From an uncultured Anaerolineae bacterium (GTDB taxonomy: Bacteria; Chloroflexota; Anaerolineae; Aggregatilineales; Phototrophicaceae): DNA of 64,000 nucleotides. How positions within the stretch are numbered: position 1 is the stretch's first letter; each line of letters begins with the position of its first letter. A program made the position numbers and the translations under genes. The stretch is taken from contig CALIEB010000004.1 of assembly GCA_938022205.1 (NCBI GenBank), positions 1 to 64,000 of the forward strand. Direction: 5' to 3'. The notes below the pieces were generated by a model. That model saw only the letters and a list, made by a program, of their open reading frames with translations, had not been told where the DNA came from and did no database searches. Below, piece by piece: positions 16,475-24,871 of this stretch.

Positions 16475-17689
16475 TTACTGGTGCAGGATGTTGGCAGCGC
16501 GCAGATGTGTCAAATACCACAGCACGCCCGCCGCGCTGTGCAGCAGCAACAACGCGCTGGTCAGCCAAAAGCGTGCCGTTGGGCGTGCTGCGCCGCGTAG
16601 GATGTCCACGTGCTGCGCGAGCCAGTGATAGGTCGACACAACGAACAACACGAACGCGCCCAACAGCGCGCCCCACGTCCAATTCCCAGAGGTGCGCACA
16701 TCAGGAACGCCGTCCATCATGAGCAAGTAGGCTTGTGCTATGCCTACGCTAAAAGTAAGCCATGCGAGCTGCCAGCTTACATCGCTGCGTAAGGCGCGCG
16801 CGTAGGCTACCAACATGGCAAGCGGCAACATCAGCGACAGCAGCAGTTTCGCCGCTAGCGTCAAGAGCGTGTCGCCGCGCAGCGTCATGTAAACAAAAGG
16901 TTCAAGAGCAAGGTAACTGCTATCCGCAAGCCAAAAAGGTGTCGTGTATTGCCAAGCTAACACGAACACACTGGGCAGCACAAACCCTATCAGCAGCGTG
17001 CTAATTGGCACATATTGGCGCGTGAACAGCCGCCAGACGCTGTAGGCGACCAGCGCGGGCAAGAACGCTGCCAACCAGCTGGGCTTGGCGAGCGCGCTCA
17101 GCACGACCAACACCGCCGCCAGCGCGACAAAGCCACCATCTGCACGCGGCAGGTCATAGGCACGCACCGCCAGCCACAGCGTGGCAAGCGCGTAAAAGCG
17201 CACAATCATGTTGGTGGGGTTGTGGTGTGGATTGGCGGCAAAATAGCCAAATAGCACGCCGCTAGGGCGCGTGAACAAGTCGGGCGCGAGCGGCGCAATC
17301 GTCAGCAGCAAAAACGCCAACAACGCGACCAGCAACAGCTCGCGCAGCGCGAGGCGAAACGCCAGCGCACGCGCCAAGAACGCCGCAATCAGCGCGCCCG
17401 TCATGCCATAATGTACCAGCACGACCAGTGCGAGGCTTTGGATATGGGTGGTCTGCGTGAGAGCTTGCACCGCGCTAGCCAGTGCGATGTGCAGATAGTG
17501 CGGCGGCACGCGCTCGAACTCACCTGCGCTGAATGCCATGACAAACAAAGCATGTCCCGCGTAATCGCCTAAATGCGCCAGCATGTTGCGCACTAGCGGC
17601 AGATAAGCAAGCATGACGAACACGAACACTGTTGCATAAAACAGCCGCCGTTGGCGCACACGCAGCATCCTTTTCTGGTCTACCAGCAT
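16475..17689 (-). CDS. Polytopic membrane protein, possibly GT-C-like
   Basis: The 404-residue protein has roughly ten hydrophobic segments separated by short loops and no large soluble domain. An early loop (HLGDYAGHALFVMAFSAGEF) holds an acidic residue in the position where GT-C glycosyltransferases carry their catalytic Asp/Glu, which is a weak hint only. A palindrome, CCAGCAT-T-ATGCTGG, covers the ATG at 17689. A second in-frame ATG at 17668 has AAAAGG directly against it, so the start is not certain. No family assignment is safe. A 120-base gap separates it from the next gene of the group. Confidence 0.6.
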   Translation of the reverse strand: MLVDQKRMLRVRQRRLFYATVFVFVMLAYLPLVRNMLAHLGDYAGHALFVMAFSAGEFERVPPHYLHIALASAVQALTQTTHIQSLALVVLVHYGMTGALIAAFLARALAFRLALRELLLVALLAFLLLTIAPLAPDLFTRPSGVLFGYFAANPHHNPTNMIVRFYALATLWLAVRAYDLPRADGGFVALAAVLVVLSALAKPSWLAAFLPALVAYSVWRLFTRQYVPISTLLIGFVLPSVFVLAWQYTTPFWLADSSYLALEPFVYMTLRGDTLLTLAAKLLLSLMLPLAMLVAYARALRSDVSWQLAWLTFSVGIAQAYLLMMDGVPDVRTSGNWTWGALLGAFVLFVVSTYHWLAQHVDILRGAARPTARFWLTSALLLLHSAAGVLWYLTHLRAANILHQ

Positions 17690-17707
17690 TATGCTGGCAT
17701 ATCGGCG

Positions 17708-17735
17708 TTGTCACAAGGCGCATTTGCGCTACACT
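17708..17735 (+). promoter_or_regulatory. Promoter of ppa
   Basis: TTGTCA, 16 bases, TACACT. The predicted start would be close to 17742, directly at the foot of the hairpin described next. Confidence 0.5.
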
Positions 17736-17739
17736 TAGG

Positions 17740-17767
17740 GCGGACGCAGGGCGCGCCCTGCATCCGC
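17740..17767 (+). promoter_or_regulatory. 28-bp inverted repeat at the 5' end of the ppa message
   Basis: Arms gcggacgcagggcg and cgccctgcatccgc match at 13 of 14 positions with no spacer. If transcription begins near 17742, most of the repeat forms a hairpin at the very 5' end of the mRNA, which is a known way of protecting messages from decay. It could instead be a repressor site. Confidence 0.5.
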
Positions 17768-17798
17768 ACTTACCAACAGCAGAACAAGGAGCAGAGCG

Positions 17799-18353
17799 AT
17801 GGTGGATTATTTGCATGACCTTGCGGCGGGGGATGACGTGCCAAACGTGCTTTACGCCGTGATTGAAATTCCTAAAGGCAGCCGCAATAAGTACGAGTAC
17901 AACAAGCAGGCGGGCGTGTTTGCGCTTGACCGCGTGCTGTACAGCCCCTTTGTCTACCCCGCCGATTACGGCTTTGTGCCGCAGACGCACTACGACGACG
18001 GCGACCCGCTCGACATTTTGGTGATGATGAACCAGCCGACGTTTGTGGGGTGCGTTGTTCCCTGCCGCCCGTTAGGCATGTTGCACATGGTCGACAGTGG
18101 CGAGGGCGACAGCAAGATCTTAGCCGTTCCCGCCGACGACCCTTACTTTAAGCACTACGCCAGCCTGAGCGACGTGTCGCCGCACTATCTAAAGGAAATT
18201 GAGCATTTCTTCCAAGCCTACAAGCACTTGCAAGGCAAGGTGTGTGAAACGCAGGGTTGGGCAGACCTCGCCGAAACGCAGGCGGCAATCATCAGGTCGG
18301 TCGAGGCGTATCGGCAAAAATACCCAAACGCCAAAGCGGGACTAAAGCTCTAG
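17799..18353 (+). CDS. ppa: Inorganic pyrophosphatase (family I)
   Basis: This soluble enzyme splits pyrophosphate into phosphate and drives biosynthetic reactions forward. The 184-residue protein has the family I signature DGDPLDILV at about residues 67-75, whose three aspartates bind magnesium, plus VIEIPKGSRNKYEYNK at the N-terminus and PADYGFVPQTHYDDG. Length is normal for bacterial hexameric enzymes. AAGGAG precedes the ATG at 17799 with good spacing. It has its own promoter and sits alone between a divergent membrane-protein gene and the peptide transport operon. Confidence 0.97.
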   Translation: MVDYLHDLAAGDDVPNVLYAVIEIPKGSRNKYEYNKQAGVFALDRVLYSPFVYPADYGFVPQTHYDDGDPLDILVMMNQPTFVGCVVPCRPLGMLHMVDSGEGDSKILAVPADDPYFKHYASLSDVSPHYLKEIEHFFQAYKHLQGKVCETQGWADLAETQAAIIRSVEAYRQKYPNAKAGLKL

Positions 18354-18424
18354 CAGAATGCCCAAACGGCGTGTCATGACCCCAAATCATCAGAAATGCA
18401 CAAGCGCGCTGCTCACAAAGTGAG

Positions 18425-18453
18425 TTGTCAAGACGCGCAAAACGGGGTATAAA
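18425..18453 (+). promoter_or_regulatory. Promoter of the peptide ABC transport operon
   Basis: TTGTCA, 17 bases, TATAAA: a good match to the housekeeping consensus, located about 85 bases before the binding-protein gene. An in-frame extension of that gene to 18425 begins within this box and is therefore rejected. Confidence 0.65.
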
Positions 18454-18538
18454 CAGAATGAAGTCGATAGGTGCGCTTGCTGCGCTGCCTGTGCTTGTTG
18501 TCTGTTTTGTCAAAAGTTCACTTAATAAAGGACGCACT

Positions 18539-20158
18539 ATGAAAAAGAAACTTTTACTTCTCGTGGTAATGGTTTTGCTGGCGGTGTTGGCACTCATGCC
18601 CGTCTCCGCACAAGGCAAATCCATTATCATCAACTGGAATCAAGAGCCTGAAACGCTCAACACGTTCTACACGCCCATGACGTTCGCCGGCTACACCGCC
18701 CAGATGATTGTTGCGCCCGCTTGGGACTTCGACGGTGAGGGCAACCCGCAGCCGGTGCTGGTCAAGGAAATGCCCAGCGCGGACAACGGCGGCATCTCGG
18801 CGGACGGGCTGGTCTTCACGCTCAAGCTGCGCGAGGGCATGAAGTGGTCAGACGGCGACCCGCTCGACTCGGCGGACTTCAAGTTCACTTATGAAATGGC
18901 GATTGCCGAAGGTAACACCATTGGCGGGCGCAACCCCTATGACAAGATGTCCAGCGTGGAAACGCCCGACGCGACCACTGTCGTCGTGACCTTTGCCGAA
19001 CCCTACGCGCCTTGGCTGGGCATGTTCCGCTATGTGCTGCCCGAACACGTGCTGCGCCCGGTCTTTGAAGCGGAAGGCACGATTGATAACGCTGACTACA
19101 ACCAAACGGGCAGCGTCTCCAGCGGTCCCTTCGTTCTTGAAGAGTGGAATCGTGGCAACTTCATGCGCTTCTCCGCCAACCCCAACTTCGTGTTGGGCGT
19201 GGTGCCGATTGACACCGTGATTGTGACCTTCGTTGAGGACGACGAAGCTATCGCTACCAACCTCAAGAACGGCGACCTGCAGGTGGCGACCTTCCTGCCT
19301 TTCTCCTACGTGCCTGAGCTGCAAGCGGCGGGCTTGGAAGTGCAAATCGTGCCGAGCGGCTACAACGAAGGCTTGTACCTGAACGTGGGCCCGACCGCGC
19401 ATCCCGCTATGCAAGACGTGCGCGTGCGCCGTGCGTTGGCGTTGGGCTTAGACCGCGAAGCCATCGTGCGCGACCTGCTGGAAGGCGCAACGTTTGTCCC
19501 CGCCAGCTGGTGGGAAAACACGCCCTACGCCAGCCCCAACGTGACTGTGCCGCCTTATGACCCCGAAGCCGCCGCCGCGCTCCTAGACGAAGCGGGTTGG
19601 GTCGATAGCAACAATAACGGCATCCGCGACAAGGACGGCGTGGAGCTGGTGCTGCGCTACATCACCAACATGCGCGGCATTCGCCGTGAAATCCAAGCGA
19701 TTGCACAACAGCAGTACGCGCAAATCGGCATCGGCATTGAGCTGAACAACTTCCCGTCGGCAGAGTTCTTCGCGCCCTACAAAGACGGCGGTCCGCAGGC
19801 AACCGGACAGTACGAAATCACCGAGTTCAGCGGCTCACCCGGCACTTTCCCTGACCCGCACACGACGCGCTTCCTGTGCGACCAAATCCCCACCCCCGAA
19901 AAGCCGGAAGGCAGCAACTATCAGGGCTACTGCAACCCCGAAGTTGACAAGCTCATGGCGGCGCAGCTGGTAGAGACCGACTTTAACGCGCGCGTCGCGC
20001 TGTGGCACCAAATTGACGAGCTGCTGACGGCGGATGCGGTGTGGATTGGTATCTGGCACGATGCTGACGTGTGGGTGGTTGGCAAGGGCTTGAACACCGG
20101 CGGCTTGATTAGCGGCGTGACACCCTTCTCCAACGTGGTCAACTGGTCTGTGGAATAA
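18539..20158 (+). CDS. ABC transporter substrate-binding protein, family 5 (peptide/nickel type)
   Basis: The 539-residue protein captures substrate outside the membrane for the permeases encoded downstream. It starts with a signal peptide (KKKLLLLVVMVLLAVLALMPVSA, given in part, cut before Q). Typical family 5 phrases follow: NWNQEPETLNTFYTP, GLVFTLKLREGMKWSDGDPL (the classic KWSDG), GPFVLEEWNRGN, VRRALALGLDREAIV and AAALLDEAGW. The substrate is probably an oligopeptide or similar compound, but family 5 also binds sugars and metals. No lipobox cysteine is present. AAAGGA precedes the ATG. Hairpins after the stop may reduce expression of the permease genes compared with this one. Confidence 0.93.
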   Translation: MKKKLLLLVVMVLLAVLALMPVSAQGKSIIINWNQEPETLNTFYTPMTFAGYTAQMIVAPAWDFDGEGNPQPVLVKEMPSADNGGISADGLVFTLKLREGMKWSDGDPLDSADFKFTYEMAIAEGNTIGGRNPYDKMSSVETPDATTVVVTFAEPYAPWLGMFRYVLPEHVLRPVFEAEGTIDNADYNQTGSVSSGPFVLEEWNRGNFMRFSANPNFVLGVVPIDTVIVTFVEDDEAIATNLKNGDLQVATFLPFSYVPELQAAGLEVQIVPSGYNEGLYLNVGPTAHPAMQDVRVRRALALGLDREAIVRDLLEGATFVPASWWENTPYASPNVTVPPYDPEAAAALLDEAGWVDSNNNGIRDKDGVELVLRYITNMRGIRREIQAIAQQQYAQIGIGIELNNFPSAEFFAPYKDGGPQATGQYEITEFSGSPGTFPDPHTTRFLCDQIPTPEKPEGSNYQGYCNPEVDKLMAAQLVETDFNARVALWHQIDELLTADAVWIGIWHDADVWVVGKGLNTGGLISGVTPFSNVVNWSVE

Positions 20159-20177
20159 GCAGCACACGCTTAGGGTG

Positions 20178-20233
20178 GTGGCGCGCCGCGCCGCCACTAT
20201 TTATTGGGGGCAAGGCGTGTCCTGCCCCCTTTT
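20178..20233 (+). terminator. Two hairpins between the binding protein and permease genes (attenuator)
   Basis: The first stem is gtggcg / cgccac (20178-20197). The second is gggggcagg-type, with arms gggggcaagg / cctgccccc, loop cgtgt, one unpaired A, and tail tttta (20206-20233). They probably act as a partial terminator and 3' end stabiliser, so that the binding protein is made in excess. Confidence 0.7.
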
Positions 20234-20260
20234 ATGTACACTTAAAGAGATACGGTTGTT

Positions 20261-21277
20261 ATGTTCAAATACATCCTTAGGCGTTTATTACAAGCCATTC
20301 CCCTCTTATTTTTTATCAGTTTGGTGCTGTTCTTGTTGATGCAAGCCACCGGTGACCCCATCTCGGCGATGGGCGAGCGCAACCCCATGAGCGAGCAAGC
20401 CAAAGCCGAGTTGTCGCGAGCGTTAGGCTTAGACCAGCCCGCCATCGTGCAGTACGTCTACTGGCTCATTGGCAACGACTGGGTCATCGTCAATGAGCGC
20501 GGCGAATACGGCAAGCGCAAGGGCGTGCTGCGCGGTGACTTCGGCATCTCGTTCATGACGCGCCGCCCCGCGCTCACGACAGTGGTCGAACGTCTGCCCA
20601 ACACGCTGCTGCTGATGGGGACGGCACAGGTCGTCATCGTCGTCGTGTCGCTCGTGGTGGGCATCGTCGGCGCGGTGCGCCAATACAGCGCGCTGGACAA
20701 CTTGCTCACGGGCCTAGCGTTTGTGATGTACTCCGTGCCGGTGTTCTTGATGGCGTACTTGCTGATGTATGTCTTTGCCTACGCTTTCCGACAGTGGGGC
20801 TTGCCTTACTTGCCGACGGGCGGCATGTTCGACCCCCGCGTCGGGCAAACGTTCGAGCAAGTGGCGCGCCATATGGTGCTGCCCGTGCTGACCATCTCGC
20901 TGATTAGCATTGCTGGCTACAGCCGCTTTATCCGCTCGGCGATGCTCGAAGTCATTCACTCGGACTACATCCGCACGGCGCGCAGCAAGGGCATCCACGA
21001 GCGGCGCGTGCTGTTCGTGCATGGCTTCCGCAATGCCGCGCTGCCGTTTGTCACGCTGATAGGGTTGGATTTGCCCTTCTTGCTCGCAGGTGCGGTCGTC
21101 ACCGAGAGCATCTTCAGCTGGCCCGGCATGGGGCGGCTCTACATCGACCATTTGCAGCGTTCAGACTTTCCTGTCCTGATGTGCATCCTGATGATGATCT
21201 CGCTGGCGGTGGTTATCTTCCAAATCCTTACGGACATCGTTTATTCGCTGCTTGACCCACGCATCCGCTTTGACTAA
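20261..21277 (+). CDS. ABC transporter permease, DppB type
   Basis: The 338-residue inner-membrane protein is the first permease of the peptide-type importer. It has the DppB N-terminus (MFKYILRRLLQAIPLLFFISL), about six membrane segments, and the cytoplasmic EAA loop (YIRTARSKGIHERRVLFVHGFRNAALP) that docks the ATPase (here quoted in parts: DYIRTARSKG, FRNAALP). An insert of about 20 residues, NERGEYGKRKGVLRG, follows the first periplasmic region, as in many DppB proteins. The final region VVTESIFSWPGMGRL is also typical. It is followed after 16 bases by the second permease. Confidence 0.93.
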   Translation: MFKYILRRLLQAIPLLFFISLVLFLLMQATGDPISAMGERNPMSEQAKAELSRALGLDQPAIVQYVYWLIGNDWVIVNERGEYGKRKGVLRGDFGISFMTRRPALTTVVERLPNTLLLMGTAQVVIVVVSLVVGIVGAVRQYSALDNLLTGLAFVMYSVPVFLMAYLLMYVFAYAFRQWGLPYLPTGGMFDPRVGQTFEQVARHMVLPVLTISLISIAGYSRFIRSAMLEVIHSDYIRTARSKGIHERRVLFVHGFRNAALPFVTLIGLDLPFLLAGAVVTESIFSWPGMGRLYIDHLQRSDFPVLMCILMMISLAVVIFQILTDIVYSLLDPRIRFD

Positions 21278-21293
21278 AGAGAGCGAGCTAACC

Positions 21294-22241
21294 ATGACTG
21301 CACAAAACACCGTAGCACGCTTAAACACGCCCGACGAAGTTGCCTTGAGCAAGCCGCGCTCCCTAACGCGCATCGCCTTGACACGCTTCCTCAACCATCG
21401 TATGGCGGTGCTGGGAATGGTGATGCTGCTGTTCGTGTTCGGCTTCGTCACGATTGGTTCGCTATTTTTTACGGAGGCGCAAGCCAACTGGGTGGACACC
21501 GCGCGCCGCCTCTCGCCGCCCTCGTCCGAGCATCTACTCGGTACAGACAGCATCGGGCGTGACGTGCTGATACGCTCGATTTACGGCGGGCAAATTTCGC
21601 TGCTGATTGGCGGATTTGCTGTCATCGTCTCCATCTCGCTTGGCACGCTCGTTGGCTTGGTCAGCGGCTACTATGGCGGCTGGATTGACAGCTTGCTGAT
21701 GCGCATCACCGAAGCCATGCTCAGCATCCCGACGCTGTTGCTGCTGCTGGTGCTGGCGAACTTCTTGGGCAACCGCGTGGGCGAGATTACCATCTTCGGG
21801 CGCGTCTTGAGCGGCAGCGTCGTCGTGATTATCTTCATTATCGGCGCAACCAGCTGGATGTACATCGCGCGCATCATTCGCGGCAACGTGCTGTCGCTCA
21901 AACGCAGCGAGTACGTGTTGGCGGCAGAAGCACTGGGCGCGCCCACGCGCCGCATTATCCTGCTGCACATCCTGCCCAACACGCTTGCGCCGTTGGTGGT
22001 GGCGGCAACGCTGGGCGTGGCACAAGCCATCTTGCAAGAGGCGTACATCAGCTTTTTGGGCGTAGGCGTGAAAACCCCCACCGCTACATGGGGCAACATT
22101 CTCGAGGGCGCGCGCAGCTACATCGATGACGCGCCTTGGCTGTGGCTGGTGCCCGGCACGCTGATTCTCATCACGGTGATGGGCATTAACTTTGTTGGCG
22201 ATGGGCTGCGCGACGCGCTGGACCCGCGCTCGCTCAAATAA
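21294..22241 (+). CDS. ABC transporter permease, DppC type
   Basis: The 315-residue protein is the second permease of the importer. The cytoplasmic N-terminus is followed by a first membrane segment (MAVLGMVMLLFVFGFVTIG), then the conserved HLLGTDSIGRDVLIRSIYGGQISLL and five more segments. The EAA loop is YVLAAEALGAPTRRIILLHILPN. The C-terminus DGLRDALDPRSL is the DppC hallmark. The start at 21294 is supported by GAGCGAG upstream and by family length; the frame extends upstream into the first permease. No ATPase genes follow; the next gene is on the opposite strand, so the DppD/DppF partners must be encoded elsewhere. Confidence 0.93.
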   Translation: MTAQNTVARLNTPDEVALSKPRSLTRIALTRFLNHRMAVLGMVMLLFVFGFVTIGSLFFTEAQANWVDTARRLSPPSSEHLLGTDSIGRDVLIRSIYGGQISLLIGGFAVIVSISLGTLVGLVSGYYGGWIDSLLMRITEAMLSIPTLLLLLVLANFLGNRVGEITIFGRVLSGSVVVIIFIIGATSWMYIARIIRGNVLSLKRSEYVLAAEALGAPTRRIILLHILPNTLAPLVVAATLGVAQAILQEAYISFLGVGVKTPTATWGNILEGARSYIDDAPWLWLVPGTLILITVMGINFVGDGLRDALDPRSLK

Positions 22242-22245
22242 GCCG

Positions 22246-23196
22246 CTAGTCGCCGATGACGGGGGCGGGCTTGCGGCGCGCGTTGAGCCACGCGAATGCC
22301 CGCAGGTTCACCACCGCAATGCCGCCCAAAATCAGCAGCGAACCGACGATGATGAAGCCATCGAGCAGCTCGTTGAGGAACAGCACGCCGAAGAACAAGC
22401 TAACAGGCGGCACAGCGTAAGTAATCATCGTCGAACGCCCCGACCCCAGCACGCGCACGACTTCATAGAAGATAAGGTAGGCAACGAAGGTATTCAGCAC
22501 ACCTAGCACGATGATGGCGACAAACGGCGTGAGCGCGATGTCGTGCGCAATAGCAGGCGGCAAATCGCCAAAGGTCGTGTTCGCGGCAATGAGCGCGCCC
22601 TGCGCCAGCGTCGCGCCGAACATCGCCATGCCCGACACCACCACCGGCGACAGATTTTGCTTGAGCAGGTGGCGGCTGAGCGCGGTAAAACAGGCGTAAG
22701 AGAGCGACGCGCCGATAATCGCCAGCTGCCCCGTCAAGCTGCCTGTCACCAGCGTGCCGTCCTGCCAGCTGCGGCTGGCAAGCACCAGCACGCCGACAAA
22801 ACCCAGCGCGATGCCCACGACTTTTTGCACGCTCAGGCGTTCGTCCTTAAAGGCGAAGTGCGCCACGATGATGCCGAAGAACGCCGTTGTGCTTTGTAGC
22901 ACGCCCGCCAAGCCGCTTTCAACGGTTTGTTCGCCCCATGTAATCAGCGTGAACGGCAGCGCGTTGTTGCCCACGCCCAGCAAGAACAGCAACCCTAGCG
23001 TCTTGAAATCGCGGGGGATGCGCTGGCGCGTGGCAATCATCACCACCGCCATGCCCAACGCTGCGATGCCCGTGCGCACGATGACGAGGTGATAGGGGTG
23101 TACCGCCTTCACGCCGATGCTAATCAGCATGAACGACGAGCCCCAAATCAAAGCAAGCAAGCTGAACAAAATCCAAGCGCGTGTCTGTGAGGTCAT
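22246..23196 (-). CDS. DMT-family (EamA) transporter
   Basis: The 316-residue protein has two EamA repeats, each of about five helices. The first begins LLALIWGSSFMLISIGV; the second begins QLAIIGASLSYACFTALSRHLL. The AFKDERLSVQKVVGIALGFVGVLVL segment between them is characteristic. Members export amino acids, purines or other metabolites, and the substrate is not predictable here. The gene overlaps the upstream GT39-like gene by 4 bases (ATGA), so the two are coupled. It converges on the peptide permease operon with a 4-base gap and no terminator. Confidence 0.88.
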   Translation of the reverse strand: MTSQTRAWILFSLLALIWGSSFMLISIGVKAVHPYHLVIVRTGIAALGMAVVMIATRQRIPRDFKTLGLLFLLGVGNNALPFTLITWGEQTVESGLAGVLQSTTAFFGIIVAHFAFKDERLSVQKVVGIALGFVGVLVLASRSWQDGTLVTGSLTGQLAIIGASLSYACFTALSRHLLKQNLSPVVVSGMAMFGATLAQGALIAANTTFGDLPPAIAHDIALTPFVAIIVLGVLNTFVAYLIFYEVVRVLGSGRSTMITYAVPPVSLFFGVLFLNELLDGFIIVGSLLILGGIAVVNLRAFAWLNARRKPAPVIGD

Positions 23197-24863
23197 GGTG
23201 TGCCTTCTGTGGTGTGTGTGATGCGAACCAGCTCGAACACCGCTCTGCCGCTGTAATCGTAGATGAGCGCGACCGTTTGCGCCCTGAAGCCGCTGCGCGC
23301 GACGATGTCCGCGAATGCCTCGCGCCGCTGGAAGACCGTATCACCTGCGGCATGAAACACGTAAAGCGCGTTCTCTGCGCTCAGGCTGGCAAGAACGCGA
23401 CCCTCAAAGCCCGCATCAGGCTGAAAGTCTGTGCCTGCGATGTCGATAGGCTGGAGGTCGCCAGCAGACAGAAAGCGCACTTGGTTTTGGATGCCCCAAT
23501 CCAGCGCGTACAGCGTTGAGCCTTTCTCATTATTCAGCGTTTCCATGAGGCGGTAAATAGCCACGCTATGTCCAAGAAAGCCGCCCACGTTGCTGAGGTC
23601 GTCGTGGTAGCGCAGCGTGGCTTGCAGGTCGCCCGTCACCAGCCCCGCCACGAGCAGCGGCGGCAAGACGCGCAGAAATGCCGCTTTGCCTGTTGCCGCG
23701 CGCCGAATCAGCCCCAGCCATATCGCCACGCCCAGCGCGGGAAACGGCATGACAATCGCCATATGCGTTGCCCACAGCGCGGAAACCGTGAACACCGACA
23801 GCGCGAGCATGAGCAGCACCGCCACTAGGGGAAAGGCGAACGCCCGCCAGTGCGCCCGCGCGCGCCACGCCACCGCGCCGCCTGTCACGAGCGTTAGCGG
23901 CGGCAGCATTTGCCACCACAGCGGGTTGTGGTGTAGCGTGCCGCCTGTCAGATACCAGAACTGTTCGCCTGTGAGTGTCACGCGCAGGTTGTCCACGCGC
24001 ACGATGAAGTTATGCCACAGCGAGCGGTTGTCCACGCCGTAGTAGGACGTGCCGCCGAAGTCGCGCAGGATGGCGAACGTGCCGCCTACCTGCAGGTTGT
24101 AGACAATCAACATGCTTAAGCCCGCCGCAAAGCACACGCCTGCGATAGCGAGCTGCCGCCATGTGATGCGCACGCCCAACGGCGTGAGCGCGCGCACCCG
24201 CAGCAGCTCACGTAGCTTTGGCAGCACATAGAACAGGACGAACGCGCCACCCACGCCGAAAATCACCCACACCACCAAGAGCTTTGCCGAAAGTCCCAGC
24301 CCGAGCAGGAACGCGCCAACATACAGCAGCGTGGGGCGTGCGCCGCCGCCGCGCCACCAGTGCCAGCCGCACAACAGCGCGCCCAGCGTCAGCGGCACGG
24401 TCACGAACGTGACGTACACGCCTTGCCTGCTCCAAAAGATGAACGAGGGCTGCATGGCGAGCAGCAGCATCGCCAGCACGCCCGCCCAATGCCCGCCCCA
24501 AGCGCGTCCTAGCTGCCGCACCAGCAGCAGCGTGACCACTGACGTGAGAACGCTCATCAACCGCAGCGAGACCACCCCGACACCCAACACTGCCGCAAAC
24601 GGCGCGTAAAGATAGGTGTTGACCGTGCCGATGTAGTCTTGAATCATGACGGGGAAACGCTGTTCGCCCAGCCAAATGCCGTGTCCGCGCAGCGTTTCGT
24701 AGGGTGCGCCGCGCGCTAGCTGTATCAGCGGCACGACCTCTTGCGCCTCGTCGGGGTGCAGACCGGGCAGCTCAATCTGATGCCAGCACAGCGCGAAGAA
24801 AACGCCGACGATGACGATTGCCGCGCCACGTTCAAGCCAACGTTCAAGTGAAAATGTTGTCAC
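23193..24863 (-). CDS. GT39/ArnT-like membrane glycosyltransferase
   Basis: The 556-residue protein has an N-terminal membrane domain of ten or more helices and a soluble C-terminal tail of about 120 residues. The first outer loop contains ELPGLHPDEAQE, in the position of the Asp-Glu pair that is catalytic in GT-C enzymes of the PMT/ArnT type. WSRQGVYVTFVTVPLTLGALL also fits the family. It would transfer sugar from a polyprenyl-phosphate donor to a protein or lipid outside the membrane. The start is a GTG with AGGAG nine bases upstream. It lies between the FtsX-type permease and the DMT transporter in one minus-strand operon. Confidence 0.8.
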   Translation of the reverse strand: MTTFSLERWLERGAAIVIVGVFFALCWHQIELPGLHPDEAQEVVPLIQLARGAPYETLRGHGIWLGEQRFPVMIQDYIGTVNTYLYAPFAAVLGVGVVSLRLMSVLTSVVTLLLVRQLGRAWGGHWAGVLAMLLLAMQPSFIFWSRQGVYVTFVTVPLTLGALLCGWHWWRGGGARPTLLYVGAFLLGLGLSAKLLVVWVIFGVGGAFVLFYVLPKLRELLRVRALTPLGVRITWRQLAIAGVCFAAGLSMLIVYNLQVGGTFAILRDFGGTSYYGVDNRSLWHNFIVRVDNLRVTLTGEQFWYLTGGTLHHNPLWWQMLPPLTLVTGGAVAWRARAHWRAFAFPLVAVLLMLALSVFTVSALWATHMAIVMPFPALGVAIWLGLIRRAATGKAAFLRVLPPLLVAGLVTGDLQATLRYHDDLSNVGGFLGHSVAIYRLMETLNNEKGSTLYALDWGIQNQVRFLSAGDLQPIDIAGTDFQPDAGFEGRVLASLSAENALYVFHAAGDTVFQRREAFADIVARSGFRAQTVALIYDYSGRAVFELVRITHTTEGTP

Positions 24864-24871
24864 GCTTGCTC

